In this document: in pieces, positions 14,462-23,462 of the stretch | Position numbering within the stretch: the stretch's first letter is position 1 | How the letters are laid out: the number at the start of each line of letters is the position of its first letter | Source: Bacteroidales bacterium | Lineage (GTDB): Bacteria; Bacteroidota; Bacteroidia; Bacteroidales; P3 | DNA length: 38,196 bases | Assembly: GCA_031257915.1 (NCBI GenBank) | Contig: JAIRNR010000092.1 | Coordinates: 1-38,196, forward strand | Direction of reading: 5' to 3' | The notes under the pieces: generated by a model | The model's database searches: none | Told to the model about the DNA's origin: nothing | Seen by the model: only the letters and a program-made list of their open reading frames with translations | Translations under genes and position numbers: made by a program

Positions 14462-16159
14462 ATGATTGAAGAAAAGAGTAATATTGTCCAAAATTTTATA
14501 GAGCTCGAAAACCCGCAATTATTTCCACAAACGGTAGTTGAGGAAAATATGTTCTATTGCAGAGGGTGTACACACGCACCGACACTCAAAGAGAACAGCA
14601 AAGAACGCCATTACCAAATGTGCCGTTGCGCTCAAATGAACTGCAACGGCGAAAATGTTCCAAGCAACTACCCTGTTGTTGAAGTTCGTTTTAAAAATAC
14701 ACGCAAAGGCTATTATAGAGTACCTGATGACCCATCCCAATACTCAATCGGCGATATTGTTGTCGTTGAGAGTGAAAGAGGATACGAAGTCGGACTTATA
14801 TCACTTCAAGGTGACGGTGTGCGTATAAGAATGAGCCATGCAGGAATAGAAGAAAATTCCGAAAAAATAAAAAAACTCTTACGCAAAGCAAAACAGTTTG
14901 ATATTGACAAGTGGATTGAGACAATAGAAATTGAACGTGAAACGCAGCGCAAAGCCCGTATTATCGCCGCTGAACTCGGACTTGAAATGAAAATTAACAG
15001 CGTAGAATATCAGGGCGACCGCACAAGAGCAATATTCTATTATACAGCCGAAGGACGCGTTGATTTCCGTCAACTTATTAAACGTTACGCTGAAGAATTT
15101 CATACAAGAATTGAGATGAAACAAATCGGCGTGCGGCAGGAAGCAAGCATTATCGGCGGAATCGGTCCGTGCGGCAGAGAATTTTGCTGTGTAACCTTTA
15201 AGCGTGATTTTAACTCGGTAAATACGAGCATGGCAAAAGTTCAGCAATTGTCATTAAATCCCCAAAAACTCGCAGGACAGTGCGGAAAATTAAAATGCTG
15301 CCTTAACTATGAAGCAGAAATTTACGAAGAAGCACTTGCGACACTTCCCGATTCAAAAGTGCCTGTTGAAGCTGTGGACGGCACGGCAAACTGCGTAAAA
15401 ATTGATGTTTTCAAACGCGTGTTTACATACGTTTACGATGACAGACAGAACGATTTTATAGATATACCCGCAAGTGAAATTGCGGCTTATATTGAAATGA
15501 ATAAACAGGGCAAAAAAGCACCGTCGCTGAAAAAAAGAGCGATGCATAAAAATGTTGATATAGCAAGTCAGGAAGATTTACACAGATTTGACAACAAAGT
15601 GCCGCACACTCCCAAACAGTCGCAATCGCAACATCGTTCGCCGCGACCGGAAAAACACCGTCACTCCACACAGCAATCCCACCGCTCACATCAAAAACCA
15701 ATCTTAAAAACAATTCTGCTTTGCTTTGCCGCAACCTTATTCGCATGCAACAGCAGTACGGTTATTGACCGGATGTACGAAACTCCGCAGCCGTACTGGT
15801 TAACGAAACAACTGATTCCGTTTGAAGCAATGATAACAGACACCGCAGCACCTTACGACTTATATTTTTCACTGCGTCATACAACAGATTACGCTTACAG
15901 CAACGCATTTTTTCTTGTAAATACAATATTTCCTTCGGGTGAGAAATTTACCGACACTATTGAATGTATTCTTGCAGATATTACAGGTAAATGGCTCGGC
16001 GGAGGAATCGGACATTATCGTACAAGAGTATTTCTAATGAAAAACAATATAAAATTTCCACAAAAAGGAATATACCATTTTCAAGTCGGACAATATATGC
16101 GTACGGATTCTTTAACGGAAATTTCGGATATAGGTATTAAAGTAAAAAATGCCAAATAG
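14462..16159 (+). CDS. RicT (PSP1 domain) fused in frame to GldH lipoprotein
   Basis: Residues 1 to about 345 are a RicT/YaaT-type PSP1 protein: RVPDDPSQYSIGDIVVVES, then GGIGPCGREFCC (C237, C242, C243) and CGKLKCCLNYE (C274, C279, C280), which in RicT bind an iron-sulfur cluster. Residues about 375-415 are a basic His/Ser/Gln-rich linker. Then comes a complete lipoprotein signal, ILKTILLCFAATLFAC with the Cys at 429, and a GldH domain (PITDTT-like AMITDTAAPYDLYFSLRHT, and DITGKWLGGGIGHYR). GldH is normally a separate exported gliding/type IX secretion lipoprotein encoded next to ricT and the PBP gene. No ATG, GTG or TTG precedes the signal in frame, and no stop separates the parts. Either a real fusion or loss of the gldH start has occurred. 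Confidence 0.88.
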   Translation: MIEEKSNIVQNFIELENPQLFPQTVVEENMFYCRGCTHAPTLKENSKERHYQMCRCAQMNCNGENVPSNYPVVEVRFKNTRKGYYRVPDDPSQYSIGDIVVVESERGYEVGLISLQGDGVRIRMSHAGIEENSEKIKKLLRKAKQFDIDKWIETIEIERETQRKARIIAAELGLEMKINSVEYQGDRTRAIFYYTAEGRVDFRQLIKRYAEEFHTRIEMKQIGVRQEASIIGGIGPCGREFCCVTFKRDFNSVNTSMAKVQQLSLNPQKLAGQCGKLKCCLNYEAEIYEEALATLPDSKVPVEAVDGTANCVKIDVFKRVFTYVYDDRQNDFIDIPASEIAAYIEMNKQGKKAPSLKKRAMHKNVDIASQEDLHRFDNKVPHTPKQSQSQHRSPRPEKHRHSTQQSHRSHQKPILKTILLCFAATLFACNSSTVIDRMYETPQPYWLTKQLIPFEAMITDTAAPYDLYFSLRHTTDYAYSNAFFLVNTIFPSGEKFTDTIECILADITGKWLGGGIGHYRTRVFLMKNNIKFPQKGIYHFQVGQYMRTDSLTEISDIGIKVKNAK

Positions 16160-16161
16160 AA

Positions 16162-18420
16162 ATGAGAAGCAACAATAATAAAGACACGGAATTAAAAAAC
16201 GGACGCAAAAAAATCTGGACAGTTTATGTTGTCTTTCTCGCTTTGTTAATACTCGTTTTTACAAGTATCAGTCTTGGAATTTTCGGTTTTATGCCGTCGT
16301 TTGAAGATTTGGAAAACCCCGAAAATAATCTTGCCACCGAAATAATTTCGTCCGACCAGCAAACTCTCGGCACATACTACATTGAAAACCGCACTAATGT
16401 AAGTTATTCCAAACTCTCTCCATGCCTTGTAGAGGCTCTTATTGCAACAGAAGATATTCGTTTTTTCAGTCACAGCGGCATTGATTTACGTTCACTCGGC
16501 CGCGTACTCGGAAAAACAATTATCGGCAGACGCAGCAGTTCCGGCGGCGGCAGTACAATAACGCAACAATTGGCAAAAAATCTTTTTCCACGGAAAAAAC
16601 AGAATAAAATTTCATTAGCATTCCGCAAACTCAAAGAATGGGTTATTGCTGTAAAGTTAGAACGTAATTATACAAAAGAGGAAATTATTGCAATGTACTT
16701 AAATACTGTTGACTTCGGCAATAATGCTTCCGGTATAAAAACAGCAACAGCAACTTATTTCGGAAAAAATCCGGAAGATTTGACAACCGACGAAGCGGCA
16801 ATACTTGTCGGAATGTTAAAAGCGACCTCAAAATATAACCCTGTATTAAATCCCGAAAATTCATTTAAACGGCGCAACGTTGTATTATCGCAAATGTATA
16901 AAGCCGGTTTTATTTCAAAGGATGATTATGACTACTACTCCGCACTGCCAATTGATATGAGCAGATTCACAACGCAAAATCACCAGTACGGACTTGCAAC
17001 ATATATGCGCGAATATCTGCGCCTGTGGCTTAACACGTGGTGCAAAGAGCATAAAAAAGCGAACGGAGAAAATTACAATCTCTACAAAGACGGATTAAAA
17101 GTATATACTACCATACATTCAAAAATGCAACGCTACGCTGAAGAAGCAGTTTCCGAATGGATGGGAAATGAAATTCAGCCTGCATTTTTTAAACAGGCAA
17201 TTGGAAAAAACGCACCGTTTACGGATATTTCAGGCGAGGAAATAGAACGCGAAATGAAACGTGCAATGCGTAATTCCGACCTCTACCGCACAATGAAAGA
17301 AGACGGTGCAAGCGACAAAGAAATAGAGCAGGCATTTAATACGAAAACAAAAATGCGCGTATTCTCATGGAAAGGCGAAAAAGATACTGTTATGACGCCA
17401 TTAGAAGCGTTGCGTTATCATAAATTCTTTCTTCATGCGGGATTACTGTCTGTTGAGCCGGAAACAGGATATATTCGCGCTTATGTCGGAGGTATAAACT
17501 ACAAATACTTTCAATACGACAACGTTTCACAGGGGCGGCGGCAAATAGGCTCAACATTTAAACCGTTTGTATATACCCTTGCAATGCAGGAAGGCGGCTA
17601 CAAACCGTGCACAAAAGTTCCCAACGTACAAGTATGTATTTCGCAACCAAACCAACCCGACTGGTGCCCTAAAAACTCAAGTAAAAACAAAGAAGGTGAA
17701 ATGGTTACTCTGCGCTGGGCATTGGCAAACTCGGTAAATTTCGTTTCGGCATATCTGATGAAACGCATTTCGCCGCAGGCAGTAATTGATTTGGCACGCA
17801 ATTGCGGTATCACCGCACCAATGGAGGCAGTTCCCTCGCTTTGTCTCGGTACGGCAGATATATCCGTTAAAGAGATGACAAGTGCAATGAGTACTTACGC
17901 AAACAGAGGCATTCACGCAGAGCCGCTTCTCGTAACAAGAATTGAGGACAGGAACGGTGTTGTACTTGACGAATTTTCTTCATCAAAAAAAGAAGCGATG
18001 AATGAATACACAGCGTATCTTATGCTTGATTTAATGAAAGGGGTTGTAGATGGCGACGGCGGCACCGCCGGACGACTTCGTTACAGATACGGCATAACGC
18101 AACCAATAGCCGGCAAAACAGGAACAACACAGAATAATTCGGACGGATGGTTTATGGGACTTACGCCTAATTTGGTCACAGGTATTTGGGTCGGCGGTGA
18201 AGTACGCTCAATACATTTCCGCTCAACCGCACTTGGACAGGGCGCAAATACAGCCTTACCGATATGGGGTATCTACATGAAAAAAATATATGGCGACCCG
18301 TCATTTGCAAATGAAATTTCACAGGAAGATTTTGAACGCCCCCAATATTACATCAGCGACGATTGCAGCAAAGATATAGAGGGAGATTATAAAACAATGG
18401 AACAAAATTTTGATATGTAA
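16162..18420 (+). CDS. Class A penicillin-binding protein (PBP1A type)
   Basis: This 752-residue bifunctional peptidoglycan synthase polymerises glycan strands and crosslinks them outside the inner membrane. It has one N-terminal membrane anchor (about 19-42). The GT51 glycosyltransferase domain has ATEDIRFFSHSGID (catalytic E97) and GGSTITQQLAKN (129-140). The transpeptidase domain has S464 in GSTFKPFVY (SxxK), a NSVNF SxN motif, and K652 in GKTGTTQ (KTG). Length is typical. It starts 2 nt after the RicT-GldH stop and is followed 2 nt later by the flavoprotein gene, so it is in one long operon. The gldH-PBP pairing is frequent in Bacteroidota. Confidence 0.95.
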   Translation: MRSNNNKDTELKNGRKKIWTVYVVFLALLILVFTSISLGIFGFMPSFEDLENPENNLATEIISSDQQTLGTYYIENRTNVSYSKLSPCLVEALIATEDIRFFSHSGIDLRSLGRVLGKTIIGRRSSSGGGSTITQQLAKNLFPRKKQNKISLAFRKLKEWVIAVKLERNYTKEEIIAMYLNTVDFGNNASGIKTATATYFGKNPEDLTTDEAAILVGMLKATSKYNPVLNPENSFKRRNVVLSQMYKAGFISKDDYDYYSALPIDMSRFTTQNHQYGLATYMREYLRLWLNTWCKEHKKANGENYNLYKDGLKVYTTIHSKMQRYAEEAVSEWMGNEIQPAFFKQAIGKNAPFTDISGEEIEREMKRAMRNSDLYRTMKEDGASDKEIEQAFNTKTKMRVFSWKGEKDTVMTPLEALRYHKFFLHAGLLSVEPETGYIRAYVGGINYKYFQYDNVSQGRRQIGSTFKPFVYTLAMQEGGYKPCTKVPNVQVCISQPNQPDWCPKNSSKNKEGEMVTLRWALANSVNFVSAYLMKRISPQAVIDLARNCGITAPMEAVPSLCLGTADISVKEMTSAMSTYANRGIHAEPLLVTRIEDRNGVVLDEFSSSKKEAMNEYTAYLMLDLMKGVVDGDGGTAGRLRYRYGITQPIAGKTGTTQNNSDGWFMGLTPNLVTGIWVGGEVRSIHFRSTALGQGANTALPIWGIYMKKIYGDPSFANEISQEDFERPQYYISDDCSKDIEGDYKTMEQNFDM

Positions 18421-18422
18421 TT

Positions 18423-19076
18423 ATGAACAGGCGTGAGTTTTTAAAAATCACAGGTGCGGCGGCTGTAGGTGCTGCTGTTTACGGCAGTGTCGGTACGCTC
18501 GTAAAAAAAAGTATGAAAAAAGGTAAAAAAACAGTTGCAATAAACGGCAGTCCGAACAAAGACGGCAATACATACTACGCGCTTTCGCTTATTGCGGACG
18601 AGTTCGACAAGCAAAGTATCCCTTTTTCAATTCTGCATATAGGCGCGGAAAAAATAAAAGGCTGTATTGCGTGCGGCACCTGTAAAAATACAGGTAAATG
18701 TGCTTTTGCAACGGACAGGGAATTAGATGTTATTGAACAGATGAAAAATGCAGACGGCATTATTCTTGCTTCACCTGTTTATTTCGGAGGTATTGCCGGA
18801 ACGATGAAACAGTTTTTAGATAAAGCGTTTTATTCATCGGGAGATACTTTTGCGCATAAAATCGGTGCAAGCGTTGTTACCGAAGCGCACGCCGGCGGTT
18901 CCGTCACAACCGAAAGTTTAAATCAATACTTGCTTATACGCCAGATAAACGTTATTGCATCAACATACTGGAATGTCGTTAAGGGACGCACAAAAGAGGC
19001 AATCCGTGCAGACGAAGAAGGTGAGCGTACAATGCGTAATTTGGCAAAAAATATGATAGAAGAATTAAAGAAATGA
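18423..19076 (+). CDS. Tat-targeted flavodoxin-fold NAD(P)H/FMN oxidoreductase
   Basis: This 217-residue protein opens with a twin-arginine signal (MNRREFLKITGAAAVGAAVY), so it is predicted to be exported folded with its cofactor. The body is a flavodoxin-like NADPH-dependent FMN reductase: VAINGSPNKDGNTYYAL binds the FMN phosphate, and LASPVYFGGIAGTMKQFLDK is the flavin-contacting loop with the SPVYF motif. A CIACGTCKNTGKC cysteine cluster lies between them, as in iron-sulfur flavoprotein relatives. Substrate is unknown; a periplasmic quinone or small-molecule reductase is possible. It is tightly packed between the PBP gene and a T9SS cargo gene. A Tat signal on this family is less common than the cytosolic form. 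Confidence 0.85.
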   Translation: MNRREFLKITGAAAVGAAVYGSVGTLVKKSMKKGKKTVAINGSPNKDGNTYYALSLIADEFDKQSIPFSILHIGAEKIKGCIACGTCKNTGKCAFATDRELDVIEQMKNADGIILASPVYFGGIAGTMKQFLDKAFYSSGDTFAHKIGASVVTEAHAGGSVTTESLNQYLLIRQINVIASTYWNVVKGRTKEAIRADEEGERTMRNLAKNMIEELKK

Positions 19077-20605
19077 AACTAAAAATAATATTATTTTTTA
19101 TACTGTATTGTTGTATCGCAAATGCCGGTACTGTTGCGCCGGAAGTGGAAATACGGAAAGACACTGCCCACAGCACGCCGTCTGAATGTCTGACAGTAGA
19201 AAAGATGCGGGAAAACGGATTTAAAGACACCGTTGTTTGCGGAGAAAAATCAGCGCAGTTTTTGCACTTTTATATTCCGGGCAGTAAAGATACTCTTGTC
19301 CTTTACATACATTCTTTCTCCGACAAACAGGATACATCATGGACATTATTTCCATCTTATTTTATGCACTTGCGAAATTTCACAACTGATACTTATGCTT
19401 ACAGAGTACATTATCCGTCGGGAATCTGTCCTGATATAACAGATACATTTGCGATAGACACTTTTCCGCTCGTACATTATCCCCTGCTTCCGACAGATAC
19501 AATACTGTGTCCGTGGGACACTCTGCATATTTCATACCAAAATCCCGACAGCAACGGTTACTATACATGGAACGATTTGCTTGCCATTGGCGACAGCACG
19601 GCAAGCGTACTTAACCGTAGTTTTATAAATGACAGTTTTAAACTGCATGATTTCATCTATGTTTATCCGATAACATATCTTTACGAGTGTACAGGTTATG
19701 ATTCTTTAATTGTATTTGACAGTACCGATTCGACTCGTCCCCCGATAACGGACAGTTTCATTACCCAACAGAAACAGTACGTCATACGCGATACTCTAAG
19801 GATATACTATGCTGTAAAGCCCGAATTTTCGCTTATGAACGACACCGTTATATGTCGCGACAGCGGTTATGTTCTTGAAGCGTTGGATATAAATTATCTG
19901 CCCGAAAAATATAAATACAGCTGGCAATGTCCGTTGTCGGAAAAAGATGAAGAAAGTTTTTATACTGCCGATTCAGGACTGTATGTTTTAACCGTGTCAA
20001 TGGAGCAGTGCGATCTGTCGGGCAAAGACAGCGTTTATCTTGAACATGTTCCGCTCCGGTGGACAGATATAAATTTGCCGCCGGATACTTTTCTCTGCGA
20101 TAAAACATCACTGTTCCTTTCTGTTGCGGTACCGCACGACAGCACGTTATATTTATGGCTGCGTCCATCCGATACCACTCTGAATTTTGATACCGTAAGT
20201 ACAAAGCCGGATATAGAGATTACGGAAAAAAATGCAGGAACATATACCATTATTCTTCGAGACGAGAAAGGTTGCCGCAACGAACAGAATGTAACAATTA
20301 CAAACGACCCCTGTACGCCTGTTTTTGAAGCACCGAATATCATTACCCCAAATGATGATGGTATTAACGATTTATGGAAAATAAAAACGGCAGATTATAT
20401 TTACAATTTTGCAATAAGCATATACGACCGCTACGGCGTTATCGTGTATAAATATAAAGGCAGTTATGAAGATTTCGCGTGGAACGGCACATATTTCGGC
20501 AATGGACGCGCCGTACCCGACGGTCCGTATTTTTATGTTATAACATTCAAAAACGCTCAAGGCAAAAACAGAAGTCAGGCAGGCAGCATTACTGTCTTGA
20601 GATGA
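19073..20605 (+). CDS. Type IX secretion cargo protein with CHU_C C-terminal domain
   Basis: This 510-residue protein has a Sec signal (MKLKIILFFILYCCIANA). A long Asp/Thr-rich region with repeated SP-x-DTxxxC-type beta modules follows, looking like Ig-like or PKD-like repeats. The end is a gliding-motility-associated C-terminal domain (about residues 425-510): PNIITPNDDGINDLWKI, ISIYDRYGVIVYKYKG, WNGTYFGNGRAVPDGPYFY and the final GSITVLR. That domain is the type B sorting signal for the Por/type IX secretion system, so it should be secreted or attached to the cell surface. It overlaps the flavoprotein stop by 4 nt. No enzyme domain is visible; adhesion is a guess. Confidence 0.88.
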   Translation: MKLKIILFFILYCCIANAGTVAPEVEIRKDTAHSTPSECLTVEKMRENGFKDTVVCGEKSAQFLHFYIPGSKDTLVLYIHSFSDKQDTSWTLFPSYFMHLRNFTTDTYAYRVHYPSGICPDITDTFAIDTFPLVHYPLLPTDTILCPWDTLHISYQNPDSNGYYTWNDLLAIGDSTASVLNRSFINDSFKLHDFIYVYPITYLYECTGYDSLIVFDSTDSTRPPITDSFITQQKQYVIRDTLRIYYAVKPEFSLMNDTVICRDSGYVLEALDINYLPEKYKYSWQCPLSEKDEESFYTADSGLYVLTVSMEQCDLSGKDSVYLEHVPLRWTDINLPPDTFLCDKTSLFLSVAVPHDSTLYLWLRPSDTTLNFDTVSTKPDIEITEKNAGTYTIILRDEKGCRNEQNVTITNDPCTPVFEAPNIITPNDDGINDLWKIKTADYIYNFAISIYDRYGVIVYKYKGSYEDFAWNGTYFGNGRAVPDGPYFYVITFKNAQGKNRSQAGSITVLR

Positions 20606-20615
20606 AACGGAAAAA

Positions 20616-21713
20616 ATGGAATACGCATCATATTTTTTTGAAGACTTAAATATCAATATACATACTGCTTCGTTTAAAAACGAATATTATATTTCGGCAG
20701 AAATTGCGGGGAATGATTGTAACAGCAGCAGTGATTGCAGATACGCAGAGGCGCAAAAAAACGCGCTTGATACGGCACTTTTAAAAACCCTGCCAAAGGG
20801 CGCAACTCTTGTGTGGAAACGATATTTTGTCAGCGATATTTCCAATCAAAAACATTTATTTGATAACAATGTTTTCTCCGTTGTGCAACAGCCGCCGCTT
20901 AACGGAAGTAAAATATCTGTTCTTGCATATTTTATTTCGGCACAAAATAGCTATAAACATCTTTTTACAGGTGGTATGTTTTGCCGTGAAGGTAACACTT
21001 TTGAACAAACGACTTCTATTTTTAACAATTACGCCGGGCAGTTGCAGCAGCATGGACTTTCTCTTGCCGGCAATGTAATCCGCACATGGATTTATGTGCA
21101 GGATATAGATAATCATTATGGAGATATGGTTTCGGCGCGTAATGATATTTTTGCGCAAACAGGACTTGTAGAACATTCTATCGCAAGCACAGGAATTGAG
21201 GGACGCGGAGTACATTCAGGGGTGCATGTTACAATGGACGCTTACGCCGCAGATGTAAATCCCGAACAGATAACTTTCCTGAAAGCGGAAACGCATTTAA
21301 ATCCCACATGCGAATACGGCGTTTTGTTTGAAAGGGCGACAGCCGTTGATTATGCCGACCGCCGCCATATCTTTGTTTCAGGTACTGCAAGTATTGATAA
21401 CAGAGGTGAAATTATCGCCCCTTTTGATATTAAGCGGCAACTTACCCGCACATTGGAAAACATTGACGCACTTTTAAAAGAAGGCAATGCCGCGATGAAA
21501 GATATTGCACATTTTATAATTTATCTGCGCGATAGCGGCGATTATTCTTTTGTCAAAAATTATTTTGACAGTAATTTTGCAGATACTCCGCGCATAATCG
21601 TACACGCACCTGTCTGTCGTTCGGGCTGGTTAATTGAAATTGAGTGTATCGCCATTGCGGGACAAACCACTTCAAACCCTGCTCGGAACAACTTCTTCAC
21701 GCACTACGCATAA
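20616..21713 (+). CDS. Chorismatase-like protein with C-terminal Rid (YjgF) domain
   Basis: This 365-residue protein resembles the FkbO/Hyg5/XanB2 chorismatase group. The N-terminal half is a divergent Rid-like fold. Around residues 145-180 it has AGNVIRTWIYVQDIDNHYGD and a following ARNDIF. The C-terminal Rid domain has HIFVSGTASIDNRGEIIAPF (GTASI is a family mark), then TLENIDALLKEGNAAMKDI and the closing EIECIAI. Chorismatases hydrolyse chorismate to hydroxybenzoates or dihydrodihydroxybenzoate; in Bacteroidota they can feed aryl-polyene or flexirubin-type pigments. No such cluster is nearby here. It may instead be a plain Rid-family protein. It is the last gene of the plus-strand run and converges on the tonB-like gene with a 17-nt overlap. 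Confidence 0.65.
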   Translation: MEYASYFFEDLNINIHTASFKNEYYISAEIAGNDCNSSSDCRYAEAQKNALDTALLKTLPKGATLVWKRYFVSDISNQKHLFDNNVFSVVQQPPLNGSKISVLAYFISAQNSYKHLFTGGMFCREGNTFEQTTSIFNNYAGQLQQHGLSLAGNVIRTWIYVQDIDNHYGDMVSARNDIFAQTGLVEHSIASTGIEGRGVHSGVHVTMDAYAADVNPEQITFLKAETHLNPTCEYGVLFERATAVDYADRRHIFVSGTASIDNRGEIIAPFDIKRQLTRTLENIDALLKEGNAAMKDIAHFIIYLRDSGDYSFVKNYFDSNFADTPRIIVHAPVCRSGWLIEIECIAIAGQTTSNPARNNFFTHYA

Positions 21714-22575
21714 ACTTATAAGTAATAGTACCAGTCTGAATATCGGGTGCATTGTCGTCGGGTTCAAATTTTGACTGTAATGCGGCACGTCTTGACGTAT
21801 CCCAAAGAGCCTCGTCCATAGTTGTAGTGCCTTGAACACCGGGCTGTGCGCGAACAACTTCACCGTTACGGTTTACCCAAATTTTTACAACCACCTTAAC
21901 GTCGTTTTCCATTGAGTTATACGAAGGGCGGGCAAGTTTTTTCAGGGTACGCCCTGCAAGCGAAAACGATGTACCGCCGGTTCCCGTACCCGTACCGCTG
22001 CCGACACCCGTACCGCTGCCTGTACCGTAGCCGCTGCTCGACGTAGAGCCGACAGTACCGAATGTGCGGTCGCCGTCATTATCAACAGAAGCATTACCGT
22101 CCTGCGTATTATCGTTTTTCTTTTGCTTGCCTTTGTAGAGTGCAAGCGGATTTATATCATCTTCTTTTTTATCACTCGGCTTATCGGAAGTCTTGTCGGA
22201 GACAATAACAGGCACCTTGTCGGGAACAAATGTCGATACCTTGTCCGTTTCATCAAAACTTTCATCAGTTGCCGTCTGCTTCGCTTTAACAGCAACTTCG
22301 AGCAATTCGCCGCTACCGCCTTCGGGACCGGGAATTTCAAGCGTAAGGTCGGAAAATTCCGTTACAACAACTATATGATCCTCGCTCGCATCGCGCTGTT
22401 TCTGCACAGCACGCCCGATAAAAAGCGACAAACAAAGTATCAGCACAGCATTAAAAATAATAATAAATGCAAGCAAATGACGTTGCGTACTCTCCTTGCG
22501 AATCATGTATGCTCCGTACCATTTGTTACGTCCCTTAAATATAATTTCACACCATTTATTACCGTAAATATTCAT
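21697..22575 (-). CDS. TonB-family protein
   Basis: This 292-residue protein has a short cytoplasmic N-terminus (ending KWYGAYMIRKESTQRH), one membrane helix (about 33-55, LLAFIIIFNAVLILCLSLFI) and a long periplasmic linker that is acidic then Gly/Ser/Thr-rich (GYGTGSGTGVGSGTGTGTGG). The C-terminal TonB-like domain contains VVVKIWVNRNGEVVRAQPG and ends SKFEPDDNAPDIQTGTITYKF. The KWYGAY N-terminus is typical of Bacteroidota TonB-like proteins. It would couple proton motive force to outer-membrane receptors if ExbB/ExbD partners exist; none are adjacent. It follows the oxidoreductase gene by 1 nt, so they are cotranscribed. Confidence 0.85.
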   Translation of the reverse strand: MNIYGNKWCEIIFKGRNKWYGAYMIRKESTQRHLLAFIIIFNAVLILCLSLFIGRAVQKQRDASEDHIVVVTEFSDLTLEIPGPEGGSGELLEVAVKAKQTATDESFDETDKVSTFVPDKVPVIVSDKTSDKPSDKKEDDINPLALYKGKQKKNDNTQDGNASVDNDGDRTFGTVGSTSSSGYGTGSGTGVGSGTGTGTGGTSFSLAGRTLKKLARPSYNSMENDVKVVVKIWVNRNGEVVRAQPGVQGTTTMDEALWDTSRRAALQSKFEPDDNAPDIQTGTITYKFMRSA

Positions 22576-22576
22576 T

Positions 22577-23389
22577 TTACCCTCCCATAATCTTATTTGC
22601 TACATCTATACTTACAAATTCCTGTTCAAAAAAAGGATACTGCTCCGAATTATCGTAAATGTAACAAAAAAATATGTCAATATCTTTTTTCACCGACAGC
22701 GCAACATCTTCTTTTTCCTCAATCCGTATCGTTTCGGAAACATTGTAAACAGTTATTTCCTGCGAAAAAATATTACTTTCCGCAAGCAGATAATGCACTG
22801 CCGTCTCATTCTCAAATTCAAAGCGAACAGCAATATTTTTTCCAATAATACTTTTTCTCACTTTTTTTATTTCCGAATTCATCATTTTCATAAAAAGATG
22901 AATATCCTTTACGAGAATCTCAAAAGTGTTTCCGCTATCGCTTCTACTGCTGTCAATATATCTTTTACTGTCAATAAACTGCGGCTCTTTCTCTAAATTT
23001 GTGCAGGAAAATACTCCGCCGATATTTACCGTATGAACGACTTGCGCCTCATTCGCAACAGATATTAAATGCTTTATTTCAGACGGTTTACACGATACCG
23101 GACTTTCAATCAATATATGTTTTCCCCGTCTTAACGCAGCCATCGCCGTTTTATATCTTTCCTCAGCAGGCAAGGCAATAATTACGGCGTCTGCAATATC
23201 AAGCAATTCTTTTTGAGTGTTGCACCGTTTTATATCAAAAAGCGATAAAAGCAAAGATGCCGTTTGTTCGTCTTCTTCGTAAAATCCTGCAAACTCCGCT
23301 TTGCCGCTGCTCAAAATATATTTAATACAGGCTTTTCCGTAGGATCCGCCCCCGAATACAGCCACTTTTAAAGGTATTACATTATTCAT
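22577..23389 (-). CDS. Gfo/Idh/MocA-like NAD(P)-dependent oxidoreductase
   Basis: This 270-residue protein has an N-terminal Rossmann fold (LKVAVFGGGSYGKACIKYIL, the GxGxxG-like loop reads GGGSYG). The family pattern DAVIIALPAEERYKTAMAAL, then RRGKHILIESPVSC, follows; in most members the last motif reads EKP, here ESP, so the catalytic Lys of the EKP motif is replaced. The C-terminal domain is shorter than usual (family proteins are typically 330-380 residues). Substrate unknown; activity may be altered or lost. I choose the ATG at 23389 because the longer frame would begin upstream of the promoter box at 23396-23403. Cotranscribed with the TonB-like gene and divergent from pcm. Confidence 0.75.
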   Translation of the reverse strand: MNNVIPLKVAVFGGGSYGKACIKYILSSGKAEFAGFYEEDEQTASLLLSLFDIKRCNTQKELLDIADAVIIALPAEERYKTAMAALRRGKHILIESPVSCKPSEIKHLISVANEAQVVHTVNIGGVFSCTNLEKEPQFIDSKRYIDSSRSDSGNTFEILVKDIHLFMKMMNSEIKKVRKSIIGKNIAVRFEFENETAVHYLLAESNIFSQEITVYNVSETIRIEEKEDVALSVKKDIDIFFCYIYDNSEQYPFFEQEFVSIDVANKIMGG

Positions 23390-23395
23390 TATAAA

Positions 23396-23403
23396 CAAAA
23401 TTA
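23396..23403 (-). promoter_or_regulatory. TAnnTTTG -7 box, 6 nt before the Gfo/Idh-like ATG
   Basis: TAATTTTG on the minus strand, separated from the ATG at 23389 by TTTATA. It predicts a leader of about 2-3 nt and rules against the longer upstream start at 23455. Confidence 0.5.
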
Positions 23404-23428
23404 CCTTTTTTTTAAGAACAATATTGCC

Positions 23429-23436
23429 TAACTTTG
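23429..23436 (+). promoter_or_regulatory. TAnnTTTG -7 box of the pcm-birA operon
   Basis: TAACTTTG on the plus strand, 26 nt before the pcm ATG at 23463. It forms a compact divergent promoter pair with the box at 23396-23403 on the other strand. Confidence 0.55.
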
Positions 23437-23462
23437 CGGATTGTTTACACACCATTTTGTTA

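Noticed and set aside
14879-15746. Minus-strand ORFs inside ricT-gldH
   Set aside because: They are shadows of a strongly conserved gene, with Cys/Phe-rich composition and no family resemblance.
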